Shown: positions 1 through 11,519 of the stretch, piece after piece
Layout of the letters: each line of letters starts with the position of its first letter
How positions within the stretch are numbered: position 1 is the first letter of the stretch
NCBI GenBank assembly: GCA_030142905.1
Contig: JASJOG010000194.1
Location: 248,001 to 312,000 of the forward strand
Source of the DNA: Heliopora coerulea
Lineage: Eukaryota; Cnidaria; Anthozoa; Scleralcyonacea; Helioporidae
Direction: 5' to 3'
DNA length: 64,000 nucleotides
Translations under genes and position numbers: made by a program
The notes under the pieces: generated by a model
What the model was told of the DNA's origin: nothing
What the model saw: only the letters and a program-made list of their open reading frames with translations
Databases searched by the model: none

Positions 1-10
1 CTCTCCATTT

Positions 11-86
11 GAGTCTTGGTAGGTCAATGGTTAGAGCGTCTCACCGGTCATCAGAAGGTTGCGGGTTTGATCTCCGTCTAGGGCTC
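11..86 (+). repeat. tRNA-derived SINE-like element, family A
   Basis: This 76-bp tRNA-like unit has a 7-bp acceptor-like pairing between GAGTCTT and its 3' end, an A-box-like stretch (ggtaggtcaatggttagagc) and a B-box-like GGGTTTGATC. It is followed by a T-run and an AT-rich tail. The same unit occurs about ten times in the window on both strands. There is no clean anticodon arm, so it is treated as a repeat and not as a functional tRNA. Confidence 0.75.
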
Positions 87-1178
87 AGAATTCGTTTTTT
101 TTTGAGAATAGAGCTTGATGATCGTTCATCTATCATCTCATGATATTTCCAAGCCCTCGTACTTCTAACATATAAATTTCATTGATTCGGAATATCTCAT
201 TCCTTACCCAAAATTTAGATACTATGTAAAATTTATTTATACATTTTTATAATTTATTATAACTATTATAATCAATTTATTAACAATAAATTTATAAACC
301 ATTATAATTTATTCATAAACCTTATTTATTCATACATCTGGTGTCAGTTATAGTATCCTTTCAAATAAATTTCGATATCAAGATCAGTGAAATTATTTCA
401 AAATGTTTGAATTTTTCCTTGATCAAGTTGCTTACGATTGCTGTTCTTCGCTTGCTATGTTGAGCAGCATGTCCTTGGTTGTCTTGCTCTTTCGAGTTCC
501 TGTTGTTTGTTTTCTCGGGTCTTCATTGCTCAATTAAATGAAGGTGGCTTCTTGAAAAATTAGAAATTCGAACTTACAGGTCATGGTTTGGGCATGAACG
601 AAAGGAACCGCCAGTAAGCCATATTATACCATCGTTACGGCTTCGTAAACCTTCGTCCAGTTGCAACATTGTCCGGACACTGATTCATTTTTTTAAAGAC
701 TAAGTCAGCAATACCGAACTGAATAACTATATATTACAGTGACCAGAAACGAGAAGCAAGCACGGGTCTGCAAAGAGATTTCAGTGGGAGGCAGTTGAGC
801 GTTGGTGTTGGCCATGAACAAAAATGATAAATTGTATCACACTACTGACCATTCGGGCAAGATTTAGTCCGCCAACAATTACCTAACTGTTACTATTTTT
901 TGACTGAGCTATATCTACCCCAGCTCTTTGAAGTGTGCAGTATTGAAATTTCCTTAGAGTAGTCCCTGATTTAGCCAATATATCAAACAGCGAATCACCC
1001 AAGGTCACGAGGCTTTTGCTTTGAGTGGCCTGCGAAAGGGCACGCCACAACTCCGAATTACTGGGCACGAAGACAAGATCTTTAACGAGTTCTGGCCGTA
1101 TTCATATTGCATCCTCACTCTTCTTGTGAACATATGCCAAGAATACGTCCCGAAGTACGTTCTTTCTACCCAGGAGCA
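87..1178. other. 5' flank of gene 1
   Basis: AT-rich DNA (170-380) followed by mixed sequence, almost identical to 23748-24784 apart from small indels. A TATA-like run lies near 727-735, but no promoter can be fixed. A minus-strand open frame (1068 to 883, extendable a little upstream) is kept in both copies; see findings. Confidence 0.5.
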
Positions 1179-1227
1179 ATGAACCACATTCTGTGTCTCA
1201 TGGCTGCGTTCTTTGTCCTTCTGTTAG
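1179..1227 (+). CDS. Gene 1 exon 1, signal peptide
   Basis: The 49-nt coding part is 16 codons plus one base: MNHILCLMAAFFVLLL and the first base of the next codon. The hydrophobic core is typical of a secretory signal. It ends at a strong GTGAGT donor in phase 1, matching the acceptor phase of the large exon. Confidence 0.75.
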
Positions 1228-3112
1228 GTGAGTCGGGTGGAATAATATTAATGAAAACCGAGTTTACTAACGCACTCGTAAACAAATCAGCTTAAGCCGA
1301 TGAAATTAATCCTTCATTGTTTTAATGGAGACCTCAAACCTTTCACCGGATCCTACTGGAGTTTCTCTTCGGCTGAAGAAATATAAATAGTCTTCTCGTT
1401 TCAGCGAGAACAAAATTTCTAAAGTGGACAAAACTGGTTCTTAGGAGTCCGATGCTGTAGAAGTTCGTGAAGACACCATTTAACCTTTTGACTTATGCTG
1501 GAGTTTTCCCTCAGCTGAGTAAGATCTGGCGTTAACCAGACCGAAATCAACAAGTGTAAGCCTGGGCAATATCTTTAAACTCGACGAAGGTCGTTCTCAG
1601 GAGTCAAGGGCTTCAGAAAGCCAGGACGACGATGCCTGGCGATAATTTGGCAATCTAGACTAAAGCATTTAAGAGAAACCCCGGATCTTTGACAGACTAA
1701 GCGTGGTTTTCACTCGAGATGTGCATATGTATAAAGACAAACGCAAGCGTAATGATAGTTAGCACTTCACGGTCAGTCGTACTCTCTACACTTAGATTAA
1801 CCAAGTACAAATGGATTAACCAAACGTAAAGTACATAGTGCGTTTGTTTCTGTCGTTATACGTATGCTTATGTCGCTAGTGAGAACCAAGATTTAACCCT
1901 GGTTTTCACTGGCGACGTAAACATAAGATTAACCCCTTCACTGCTACAACGACGTACTCAGTATGTCCTGTATTAGATGACAAGTATGCTATTACGACGT
2001 ACTGAATGCGTCCTATTCTATAGTATTCTTATTGAAAGAAACGAACACCGAAAAACTATTTGTTTAAGACTGTGGTTCGTCGTTCCCTGTCGTTTCCTCA
2101 TTCCGCGTCAACGTCAACAGGGTGACTTTGCCGTCGTCATCAAGGATACGGGCAAACGCGTAAGTTGCGCGCTGGAAGGTTCATTTCTTTATTAGTTCAA
2201 TTATTCAGTGAATATCCTTTGAAACCCTTTTCTTGTTACTTTGTTTAGTTGGTTGAACAAGGTATAAAACATCTGGTGAGAAGATTGCGCCTAGTTGGCC
2301 CCAAGACCAGTTTTCGTTGCGCCACTCACCAACTTACTATGTAAATGAATTATACAATCTGGTGCGTCCCAGACAGAAGCCTGAATCGTAGTGAATCGTA
2401 GAATATTGTGATTGTAATAATTTTTATCGTTAAGTGTGACTGGGGTCTATCACTCTGTTTTGGTGTTTTCGATCCGGTCAAGTAATATTTTTTTACAATA
2501 TCTTGGTCTGGTATTTCCACAAGTTATAAACTGCCAGAAATGAGTTTATGGTGGTTCCAGTTCTCCTCAAGTTGTGTTATTAAGCCCTGTGGAAACTTCT
2601 TGTTCAACCTTTCCCATGTAATTTACACATTAAATTTCAGCCAAATGCCATGAACGATTCATTGTTGCTTACTGTTCAGTTCATCAAACCTTACGCAACT
2701 TGAACGGCAATAAACAATAACACTTTTGGCATACAATATCTGTGTAGTAGGAAAAGCACACGCTCGTCAAAATTGGAAAAAGTAAATTTGTTAGCCTGAT
2801 CGCATGAGAAATTTTCTACCTAACGCTTTTCGTGAAAAATACCTATTGTTTATTACACATGCTAACTACGTAAAAGGATCGTAGTAAACTTCATATTGAT
2901 ATTCAAACGAGATATCATTTGTTAACTAACCTCAGAGGCTATTCATGAAGGATTTTCTGTTCGCCATTCAACATTGCAAAGTTAGTTTTCGTCAGTCAGT
3001 TATAGAAAAAGGACAAGACCATCAGCTTTTTTAAACGAAATATCGTAATCTCACACTTATACGTAAGAAACATTTTTCACTTCAACTCCTCTTTAATCTT
3101 TCGTTGAAACAG
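1228..3112 (+). other. Gene 1 intron
   Basis: A GT-AG intron of 1885 bp, shared with gene 2 at high identity. A segment of about 130 bp near 1931-2063 is missing from the gene 2 intron. No further coding sequence or RNA gene was recognised inside it. Confidence 0.7.
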
Positions 3113-6100
3113 ATCAACATGTGGGATCAGCTATTTATGTGTCACAAGTAACAGGAAATGACAGCAACTACTGTGGATCTCACTTATCGCCATGTCGCAC
3201 TATTTCACGCGCTATACATCGAGCATCTTGGGGATCAACGATTTACCTCGATGGTACCAACACGACACTGGACCCGTTTATATGTGAACCGTTGACGTCA
3301 CACCATAGGGGAATTTACGTGAACAAAAGTTTGTCATTTGTCGGCATTCGGTCACGTGCTCACATTAAGTGTGACAAAGGACAGGACTGGGTGATGGACG
3401 GAACAAATGCTCTCAATATCATGAACACATATTTCACTGGGCTTGTTTTCAAAAATTCTTGGCTTCATTTCATTGACACCTCTGCCGAAGCGACGCGGTG
3501 CGCCTTTTCAAAGACAGAAAAACTGGTGATGAATTTCACCAATCTACATCGGAATTTCCTTGCTCTATCATTGGACGACGTTGCCTTTGAAGACAACGAC
3601 GCCTGTATGTCAGTCACAAGCAAGTCCACGAATGGCGGACCAAAACAAATACATATTGATATAAGAAACTCTATCTTCAATAGGAATGGGATTAGAAACT
3701 TTCCGTATCCGTTTCTTGTACAATCGACTGTTCTTTGGTTGGACTGTACAGGAAAGATAACTTTGATCGACATTACGATGAAGAACACAACTTTTCATGA
3801 GAATCTTGTACTGGCGAGCGGTATGATATATTTAAGAAACGAGCGAGGTCAGACTAGTTTTCTTGTCGAAGGCACTGACCTCATTGCTAATGGCAGACAG
3901 GACACCCGTGCTACTAATAGCTTGTTTGTGCTATGGTGCCAGGACTTGACTCTGACTATTGAAGCATCTCAGGTTTTGAAAAGCATAGTCCGCCTTCTGT
4001 CTGTTTCAGCTGGTAATTCAACACGAATAAGTGTTTCCAATTCAATTATTGACGACTTCATCAACCCAAGACTGCATGGTGGTGTTTTTTACATAGAAAG
4101 CAACGTTCTTAGTTTTTCAATCAACAACTGCTCCTTAAATAGCGGTAAATCCAGTCCTGGCCACGGAGGTGCTTTTTATATTTCAGCGCAAAGTACTTCC
4201 ATCGTGATTCAGAATTCCAACTTTAGTAATTTAACATCCTCTGGCTACGGTGGTGTGTTATATATTTCGTCCCCTAAATATGAAAGCGACTTGGTAAATT
4301 TGATGTTGACAGTGGAAAACTCAAGTTTCAGTTTTAATCTCGCGACTTTTGGTGGCGTTATTTATGTTGACTTGCCTTCGAATGTAAATGTCAACACGAT
4401 GGTAAAAGACTGTAGGTTTGTTGCCAACCGTGCGTTTGCAGGAGGAGGTGTCATGCGGTTGTCCAAAGGAAACGCGGTCCAATTGGTGCTTTTACGCACA
4501 GTATTTCAGCGCAATATTGCTGATGCCTATGGAGGAACTATTTACATGGCTCCGCAAATTCATAAGGGGAGCTATTTTGGTATCACAGCAAAGCATGTAA
4601 AGTTTTTAAATAATCAAGCCTTCGGTCCCGGTGGAGTGATGAACCTAAGTCCTAGCGATAATACCAGTTTGTACTTTGGTAATGTTTCTTTTGTTGAAAA
4701 TCATTCAAAAAGTGCACCTGGGGGTGTTTTGTATGCATCGGGTCAATCGCATGAAGTTAGCCTCTCCTCTCTCTTTAGACTCTCTGCTAACGATGTGCGT
4801 TTTACAAAGAACACTGTACCGGTACCAGGTGGATCGTTCCATTTAGAGCTTAACACGAAATCCGTCTTTCTTACCTTTGAAAAGGCATCCTTCACAGACA
4901 ACCGCGCAGGCTCACCTGGAGGCGTCATGTACATGACAAGTAATGTCAATAGTTATGCTTAGATCCACATCAGTCGCTGCCTCTTTGCAAGAAACAAAGC
5001 AGATTATGCCGTTGGTGGAGCCATCTATCTAGTAGGACGAGGAATGTTTATTAGCAAAGATTCAATATTCGAATCAAACGTAGCTCTCAATCCTGGTGGA
5101 GCAATATACCTTCAGATGACGCACTCCGTTGTAAGTCTTATAAACACAACGTTTTTAAACAATTCGTGCATTGCAAATCCAGGGGGAGCTTTGTATCTTG
5201 ATGTCAGTAATAGGTCGACCTTGACCATTACTGACTCCTTGTTTAAGATTAATAAAGCTCTTAAGGCGTTCGGTGGAGCTGTCTTTTTGATGATGTCAGA
5301 AGATCGCCTCAACCAGTCAGGATGCGAGATGTCTTCTGCCGTGGATTCTGTACCTAGACGTTCCTGGATTTATAACAACACTGTTCTAATTCAAAGCTCA
5401 CACTTCGAAGGAAACATTGCTACAGGTGGAAGTGCTTTATCTGTCACGAATGGTGCGACAGTGGTTCAAAGTTCTATTTTCCTCAACAACTTCGCGTCAG
5501 TTCAAGGTGGTCATATGTCCAACTACGGCTCAAATAGTCTACAAATACGTGACTCTGTTTTTCGGCAAACCATTGCCAGTGTTTCAGAGCAAGACAAAAC
5601 GTTCTATTTACCTTCGTTTATACAAACGTACAGCAGTGGTCCTTTCGTTCTTGTAAATTCAACAGTTGACCTCCAAACTCCGTGGAAGCCCGACCCACTT
5701 ATAATGGTTTCCAAAGGTGGCCTTGTTGATTTTGATAATTTTTCGTCCGTTGTATGTCCGCTTGGATCTTTTGTTTCAAAGCTAAACTTATCTTACCCAG
5801 AAAGAGAGAACTCCACCTGCACCATACAAGTCACCGTTCTTCGTTTCTCGTGCCAAGAGTGCAGTCCTGGCTTTTACAGCCTTAAAAGAGGACACACGAA
5901 AGGTCTAACCGTCGCTCAGGACTTTCGCTGCATCCCATGCCCTTACGGAGCCGACTGTTCTCCCTCAATTAAATCCAAACCTAACTTCTGGGGCTACCTT
6001 TCCCAAAGTGACCCACCAACATTAAACTTCACTCTCTGTCCGCTCGGCTACTGTCGGTCTCCGAAGCGAACTTCTGATGGTTATAACGACTGCCATGGAA

Positions 6101-7641
6101 ACCGTGGTGGCTTTATGTGCGGCGAGTGTTCGCCGGGGTACACCGAGGGCTTGTTCTCAACCGACTGTAGGTTGGCAAACAAATGCGCTGATCGTTGGTT
6201 CTGGGTCGTATCTCTTGCACTCGTCCTGGCAATTGTTCTGTTCCTCATTCTCAAACCACCGATAGTTACATTTGCTGTCAAACAATTCTTCTGGTTTAAA
6301 ACACTTTTTGTTGGCAGGAACTCGACGCCTGCTGGTTATCAAACCGGCGAAGCCACTCCGTCTTCGTCGGAAGAAGTAGAATCTACATTTTTATTATCCA
6401 CGGAAGAAATAGAATATGAAAAGAGTCAATCTGCAGGTTTCCTCGAAATTATCTTTTATTTCTATCAGATCTCCAACTTACTTCTCACCTCTAACTCGGT
6501 GGAAGAACTCGTAAAAACCAAGCTTATTCCTCCAGTGGTTGGTTTTTTTAATTTTCAACAAAGATTTTCTCACCAAGGCCTCGTCTGTCCCTTTACTGGA
6601 CTAACTCCACAAACTAAGAAACTATTTGAAACCATTCCGGTGTTCAGCACACTTTTTGCTATTTACGTCGTCTACGGTCTTCACCTCGTTTTGTGCCAGG
6701 TTCTAAGAAGAACAGCTCCCCGTTTTGGGCCGTATCTAGGGGCAACCATGCAAACCTTGTTGCTAGGATATGCAACGGTGGCGAAGGTGAGCTTATCACT
6801 TGTTCGCTGTGTTCCTATCAGATCTGAAAAACGCTGGTTTTATAATGGAACTGTCGTGTGTTTTCAATGGTGGCAGTATTTATTGATCGCTTTTAATGCA
6901 ATTGTTGTAGTCCCTTTTATATTTGTGTTGGCTTGGGGCTCGGTAAAATTATATTATGGGAAGATCTCGGCAATGCAAATGCTGTTTGCGTCTGCCTTTC
7001 CGCTTCCTTTTCTGGCATTTTGGTTTTTCCGTGCAATCCGTCGGGGCGCAAATGATGTTTGCCATCAGAGCGAGTATACCGAGGCATTAAAGGAAGTGCT
7101 TCACGAGCCGTTCAGGGAGCCGGATACTGGTCACAAGGGAGCTCTTTACTGGGAAAGCGTCATGATTGGCCGTCGGTTTGTCTTAATTTCTTTGTACTGT
7201 TTCTTGAGAGAACCTTCCATGCGTCTCCTCTGCATGACGTTCGTGTGTGTGCTGGCTGTTCTACATCATTTAAAGGTCAGACCTTTCCGGAATCCCCACG
7301 CCAACACTGCTGAGACTGTGTCTCTTCTATGTTTGGTTATTTTAGCAATCATTAATATGTACAAAGCCGTTATCATGGCAACCGAAAAGCAAATCAAAGG
7401 TCCTTTTGTGGAAATCTTCCGGGCGTTTGAGTGGACTGAGATTTTGTTATTGGGCTTTTTACCAGTCATGTTTTTCTTGGTCATCACCCTGGGTGTAATC
7501 TCTTTGGCTGTTCATGTGGTTTTTGTGTCTTGTGGATGCCTTTACAAAGCTGCCATTGCGGCCTGTCTTCGTTGGAGCTCAGAATCAGATGGATGTGACT
7601 CTCTTCTGGATGTAGCAAATGTTCGTCGTGTACAGAGTTGA
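3113..7641 (+). pseudogene. Gene 1 exon 2, interrupted by TAG at 4960
   Basis: This long exon encodes the mature protein. Upstream of the stop it encodes repeated GG(A/V)(I/L/F)Y and FxxN rungs. Downstream, an internal Met at 5044 is followed by an 865-codon open frame holding the rest of the helix, the Cys-rich part (CQECSPG, CPYGADC and CGECSPG motifs) and the membrane module. The two halves are in the same frame, so the stop is a single substitution and not a frameshift. Confidence 0.85.
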
Positions 7642-9309
7642 TAAATCTGCACATCCGCCAAGACATTGACGTGTTTAGTAGCAAATCGTCTATGATTGTT
7701 TGATATTTGCTAACACGTAGTTGTGACAACAAAATATTATTTGTTTTTTAATAAGCGTAAAGCGAGTTTTCTTGACGTTAGGTCTGTTTCTGACGTCGAA
7801 CGTCGCATAAGCCGAACACAGTGCAAACCGACCTAGCCTATTGTTTATGCTGATGTGCAATCAGCCTGGTTCACATGAAGTTCGACGTTTGAAATTGACC
7901 TTACTTGCCTCTTTTCGTGCACGAAGACAAGGTGCAAAGTCTAAAAAATATCAGTGTTTGCCACATGGATTGATAAGCCCAACTTACATTGTTTCCTACA
8001 AAGCGAACATGAAGACGAAGTTGAAAAGGAGATGGTAGATAAAATTTTAAGAAGTTTAATTATATGCACGCTTTTCTCCAAAAGAAAAACATACAAAATT
8101 ATATCAGCACATTCATAAGCGTCACGTAGGGGTGGGGAGCAGACTAGGTCAGGACTGGGCACTCTTCTGACTAGACTGGGCACCTATTTTTCAGAAGATT
8201 TATAGCTACGGTATGTAGTAATGTACATTCTTAGATACTTACAAATAGCATACCACAATTTACTAAATGGCGAAACCTGAGCGGTAAATGGTCTTCAGAG
8301 CTTTCATTCTTAGTTCTTCGCGGATCGAAGACATGGCTGAGGCTCCATAGTATCACGGGCCAGGAAGGACTTGAATTTGGTAATAATGTCAATTGAGCGC
8401 GACGAAACCATCAAACTGGAAAGTGATGATGGATTAGAAAAGCTACTTCAGTAAAATGGAAAGTAAAAGATTGCCGCTTGTCTAGCTTTATCTGTGTGTG
8501 ATTTTTGAGCGTTGTATATGTTACACACCACATGACATTTCTGACCATGCCTTCTCATTTCAGAACCTATATATTGTGAGAGCTTCTGCGCTTTGCGCGA
8601 GACAAAGGGCCCCGTCATCGGAAATCCCACCCCCGAGTGACCTGTGGAGGTTTTTCCCTGTAGTGACGCCTATGAGCACGTTCAGTATATTATGTTAGTA
8701 ACTGCCGTGACTGATTTCCAAGAATTCTAACGTTACCAGGAACGGCCCTTCAGCAGAGAGCATTAAGCGCCTTTGAGCTAATCTGGTTTTTGAATATAAG
8801 TTTTTGGTCAACATAACGATAGTTGGTGGTAACGGAGTGTCAAGGAACTGTATATAGGAGGATGCGATTCTCATATTGCTTAGTTGCGACCAATTTTTTA
8901 TTTACCTGCATTTCTCACGCTTTATTGTTCATTTATTTTGTATTTCCAGCAGTTGAAGAGATGGTTGAGGTTTCCGAGACACAATCTGTGATATTTTTGC
9001 ATAATTACAGACTTCTGCTTTCCAAACTGTAATTTAAAATGATCATAATTATGCGTTTCATTCGTGCTAATATGAGCTTTAGTGGTGGCGTTGGGGCCTG
9101 AGCGCGATTTTATCGCAAACTGCACACCTACGCACAGCACGGTTCTCATATCCGGGAAGAAATGAACGAATCACATGATAAGTTCGTCCTGATACGCGGA
9201 ATTACTTGAGACGATGATATCTACGATGAGAAGTTTCCGTCACATTGATGTCACGAGGTGAATTTCCTGTTAAACCGATGTATATGTCAACCATATGTTA
9301 CTTTTCACC
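7642..9309. other. 3' flank of gene 1 and 5' flank of the orphan exon
   Basis: 7642-7990 matches the 3' flank of gene 2. 8115-8690 is specific to this copy and has no recognised feature. From about 8700 the sequence matches the region upstream of the gene 3 signal-peptide exon. No additional gene was seen. Confidence 0.5.
8851..8856 (+). promoter_or_regulatory. Possible TATA box upstream of the orphan exon
   Basis: TATATA lies inside a block conserved with 32327-32332 (GTATATAGG, then GATTCTC about ten bases on). Conservation across two diverged copies in the same position relative to the signal-peptide exon is the only evidence. A pyrimidine-rich AG near 8950 could be an acceptor of a noncoding exon. 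Confidence 0.3.
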
Positions 9310-9364
9310 ATGCAAACTTATTATATTTTTTTCCCCGTGGCTGCATTCATCGCTCTTTTGTCAG
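9310..9364 (+). pseudogene. Orphan signal-peptide exon (gene 3 type)
   Basis: This 55-nt coding exon starts MQTYYIFFPVAAFIALLS and ends in phase 1 at a GTGAGT donor. It is the counterpart of gene 3 exon 1 (32771-32825), with about 80 percent identity. No matching large exon follows: homology stops near 9965, and the next acceptor of the right kind is that of gene 2 at 26615, 17 kb away. It is probably a relic, but donor and phase are intact, so it could still serve as an alternative first exon. Confidence 0.65.
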
Positions 9365-9974
9365 GTGAGTCGAGAAGAATAACTTTAATCAGACAAATTT
9401 GTTTACACTCAAAGAACCGGAAAACTACAGGCTCACCGCACTTTAAAATGTTTGATGACAATTTTAGTATTTCGTCAGGAGTCGAAAAGCCGCAATATCC
9501 GCGTTGAACCTTTTAGCACTAGCATAATATAACAATGGTAGCAAACGATAGCAACAGAGACCAAAATGACAGTTGTAAATTTATTTAAAGAAAAATCCAT
9601 CTACACTTCTAACCACGTGTGGCTTTTATTACTTCTAACTAACTGAGAGCTCAGTTTATTGTTTTTATTGCGCTATACTTGAAAAGTAGTTAAGCAAGTT
9701 GTTTGAATTGACAGAAAGACCACATTGCCAATGTGTTTGTGGTTAGTAAGAAACCTGGGGCTGGTTGAATAAAAAGGTGACTAACTTTAATTGTGAGCAG
9801 TGCTTAATTTTAGTCAGCGAGGATTAGTGTATGAGAATAAGATTGTCATTATCAGAAACGACATCGGCATTAATTTTAGAATAACGTGATACGTTGGTAT
9901 GCAGATCATTGATAAATTTTCTTCGCCTAACAATATTCCGGTCACCCGAAGGAAACCCGAGCATGTTCCTTATA

Positions 9975-10310
9975 CGCATGCTTTCAAGATATTGTCTCAG
10001 AAAAACTTCCTGAATCCCTGACGGGAATCGAACCAGTAACCTTCTGATCGTCGGTGAGATGCTCTAACCATTGAGCCACAAGACCCAGACGGTGAGCGAA
10101 GGTTACATTTACATTTTACAGACAGTACATATGTCCACCATCATATAAACCAGTACATAAAATGTAACCGTCGCTCACCATCTGAGTCTTGTAGCTCAAT
10201 GGTTAGAGCATCTCACCGGCGATCAGAACGTTACCGGTTCGATTCCCGTCAGGTCCTCAGAAAGTTTTTCTGAGAGAATAGCTTGGGAGCATGCGTATAA
10301 AGAACAATAA
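9975..10310. repeat. Inverted pair of family A tRNA-like repeats
   Basis: A minus-strand copy (about 10012-10086 plus tail from 9975) and a plus-strand copy (10184-10259 plus tail to about 10310) face each other. The spacer ends are also complementary, giving a large imperfect hairpin. Their tail (AGTTTTTCTGAGAGAATAGC) differs from that of the copies at 11 and 23672, so there are at least two subfamilies. The pair lies at the right breakpoint of duplication copy 1. Confidence 0.75.
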
Positions 10311-10440
10311 ATTATGAAAAAGTTTATACCCACGAGCGAGTTCTTCTAACAAACAAAGTTAAACACGAGTCCGAAAAACGAATCCTATTTGATGTGAAAA
10401 AAATTCACGAACGCGTGTTTTCCAAATCTCACGAGAAACC

Positions 10441-10653
10441 ATGCAATTACCAATCAATAATATACCTGAAATGAATAACAACTACGACCTTACAAGCAAG
10501 AATCAAAATTTTACCCTAGGTCGACTTAATACAGACTTCTTGAAAAGAAGTCTTAGCTATTCAGCGGCTAAATTTTGGAATAAACTGCCAAGTGAATGTA
10601 AATTAAAAGCTAAACATGTTTCCCTGCAAAATTTCAAATCTCTGCAGGGGTAA
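10441..10653 (+). mobile_element. LINE ORF2 C-terminal remnant
   Basis: A 70-codon open frame contains FLKRSLSYSAAKFWNKLP followed by a Phe-Lys near the end. This is the typical C-terminal tail of CR1/L2/jockey-type non-LTR reverse transcriptases (an RSFSYxGAxLWNxLP-like motif, then FK). No reverse transcriptase core lies upstream, so this is a 5'-truncated fragment. The family is known for such truncation; assignment to a clade is not possible from this piece. Confidence 0.65.
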
Positions 10654-11117
10654 AAAAACAAACGAACTAAATTAACACTTTATATTATTCTTACACGTAT
10701 TTTTAATTTTACCTCCTTTCTTCTGATAACAATTAACACAGTTACCAATACTAGTTTTGTTTATCTGTAAGTAATCAATTGTTAATCAGTTTGGTAGACT
10801 GATTAACAATTGATTACTTGATAGTAATTCTAAACCATAATAGTATGGTTGAGGATTAGTATCATAAGTCTAAATAATCCATTCTTGCTCAGTTTTAGGT
10901 AGATTATGATTCCTTGAAAAGCAGCAAACTAGGATACTAAATTTTAAAATATGATTAAATGATTAAATGAAAAATGCAATACAGCACCAAAGAAGGTAAA
11001 TAATTCAGTGCCAAAAAAAAGTAAGTCAAGGTAAAGTACTGTCACCTTTTTCTGCACTGTTACCTAGAAATTGCACTGTTAGCCAATCGGGATCGAAAAT
11101 TTCTGTCTTATATATTC
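10654..11117. other. AT-rich intergenic DNA with a small hairpin
   Basis: A perfect inverted repeat with 21-bp arms (10769-10789 and 10799-10819, 9-nt loop) is the only structure seen. It lies downstream of the kinase gene's stop codon (minus strand), so it is in that gene's 3' region. Confidence 0.5.
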
Positions 11118-11519
11118 TTAGACGTTGAAACACTTTAAAAGCTTTTTTAGCTCTTCAAAGCACTTGCGAGCAGTTACCCGCTTTTCAGGACTCGTTTCCC
11201 AGCACTCGGTCATGAGTTCTTGCCACACTGGAGGAGGTGCCCTACTATATTTCTGAGGAGTTGGACGGTAGCCCTCTCGTATTTTGCTGCTGAATTCATA
11301 GCAGCTTACAAGACCCAATTCTGAGAATACTCTTTCGCCATGCCACATTTCCCACAAGATCAAACCAAAACTGTATATGTCTGCTCTCCAGTCGTAGACT
11401 TCTGATGCAAACACTTCCGGAGCGATATAGATCGGAGTTCCTGCCAAGGTACCTGTGACATGCTCCACTTTTTTGGAAATACCGACATCAGCAATCTTCA
11501 TTAAATCTCGACTCGATAT
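11118..11519 (-). CDS. GTPase-kinase gene, exon 8 (kinase C-lobe, stop)
   Basis: Starts ISSRDLMKIADVGIS after CTGAAG. It contains GTPIYIAPEVF and DIYSFGLILWEMWHGE and ends LLKCFNV before TAA at 11118-11120. DVG replaces DFG. The remaining C-lobe motifs, including the CW...P.KR region, are normal. Confidence 0.9.
   Translation of the reverse strand: MSSRDLMKIADVGISKKVEHVTGTLAGTPIYIAPEVFASEVYDWRADIYSFGLILWEMWHGERVFSELGLVSCYEFSSKIREGYRPTPQKYSRAPPPVWQELMTECWETSPEKRVTARKCFEELKKLLKCFNV

Larger units (their letters stand above)
1179..7641 (+). pseudogene. Beta-helix multi-pass membrane protein, gene 1 (premature stop)
   Basis: Two-exon model: exon 1 at 1179-1227 and exon 2 at 3113-7641. Exon 1 ends in phase 1 at a GTGAGT donor, and exon 2 follows a TTTCGTTGAAACAG acceptor, so the split codon reads Asp. 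The product would be 1525 residues: signal peptide (about 1-16), a beta-helix of GGVIY/GGAIY and FxxN repeats (to about 900), a Cys-rich segment (about 930-1040), then 9-10 hydrophobic segments to about 1490. Codon 633 (4960-4962) is TAG, where gene 2 has TAC (Tyr). The frame stays open for the remaining 892 codons, with one 3-bp in-frame insertion near 5008. This is either a recent nonsense allele, an assembly error or readthrough. A start at 1134, in frame, is possible, but 1179 gives a cleaner signal peptide. Confidence 0.8.
11..9965. repeat. Segmental duplication, copy 1
   Basis: This stretch matches 23672-33493 collinearly. It contains the gene 1 unit (about 1-7990) and the 5' part of a second, gene 3-like unit (about 8700-9965). 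Identity is uneven: the gene 1/gene 2 part is nearly identical (the small first exon differs at 1 of 49 bases), while the gene 3-like first exon differs at about 11 of 55. Copy-specific indels include roughly 1931-2063 and 8115-8690, present only here. Similarity ends near 9965, just before a tRNA-like repeat, so the large exon of the second gene is absent. The left end may continue outside the window. Confidence 0.9.

Noticed and set aside
11..86. tRNA gene (and the other family A and B copies)
   Set aside because: A and B boxes and an acceptor-like pairing exist, but the anticodon arm does not fold well, position 33 is not U, and many diverged copies with shared non-tRNA tails indicate SINE-like repeats.
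4963..5043. Frameshift separating the two gene 1 frames
   Set aside because: Both parts are in the same frame; only a TAG substitution separates them, and the nearby 3-bp insertion is in frame.
3121..7641. Bacterial (chlamydia-like) contamination or recent transfer of a Pmp gene
   Set aside because: The genes have spliced signal exons, eukaryotic Cys-rich and multi-pass segments, no autotransporter barrel, and sit among animal genes.
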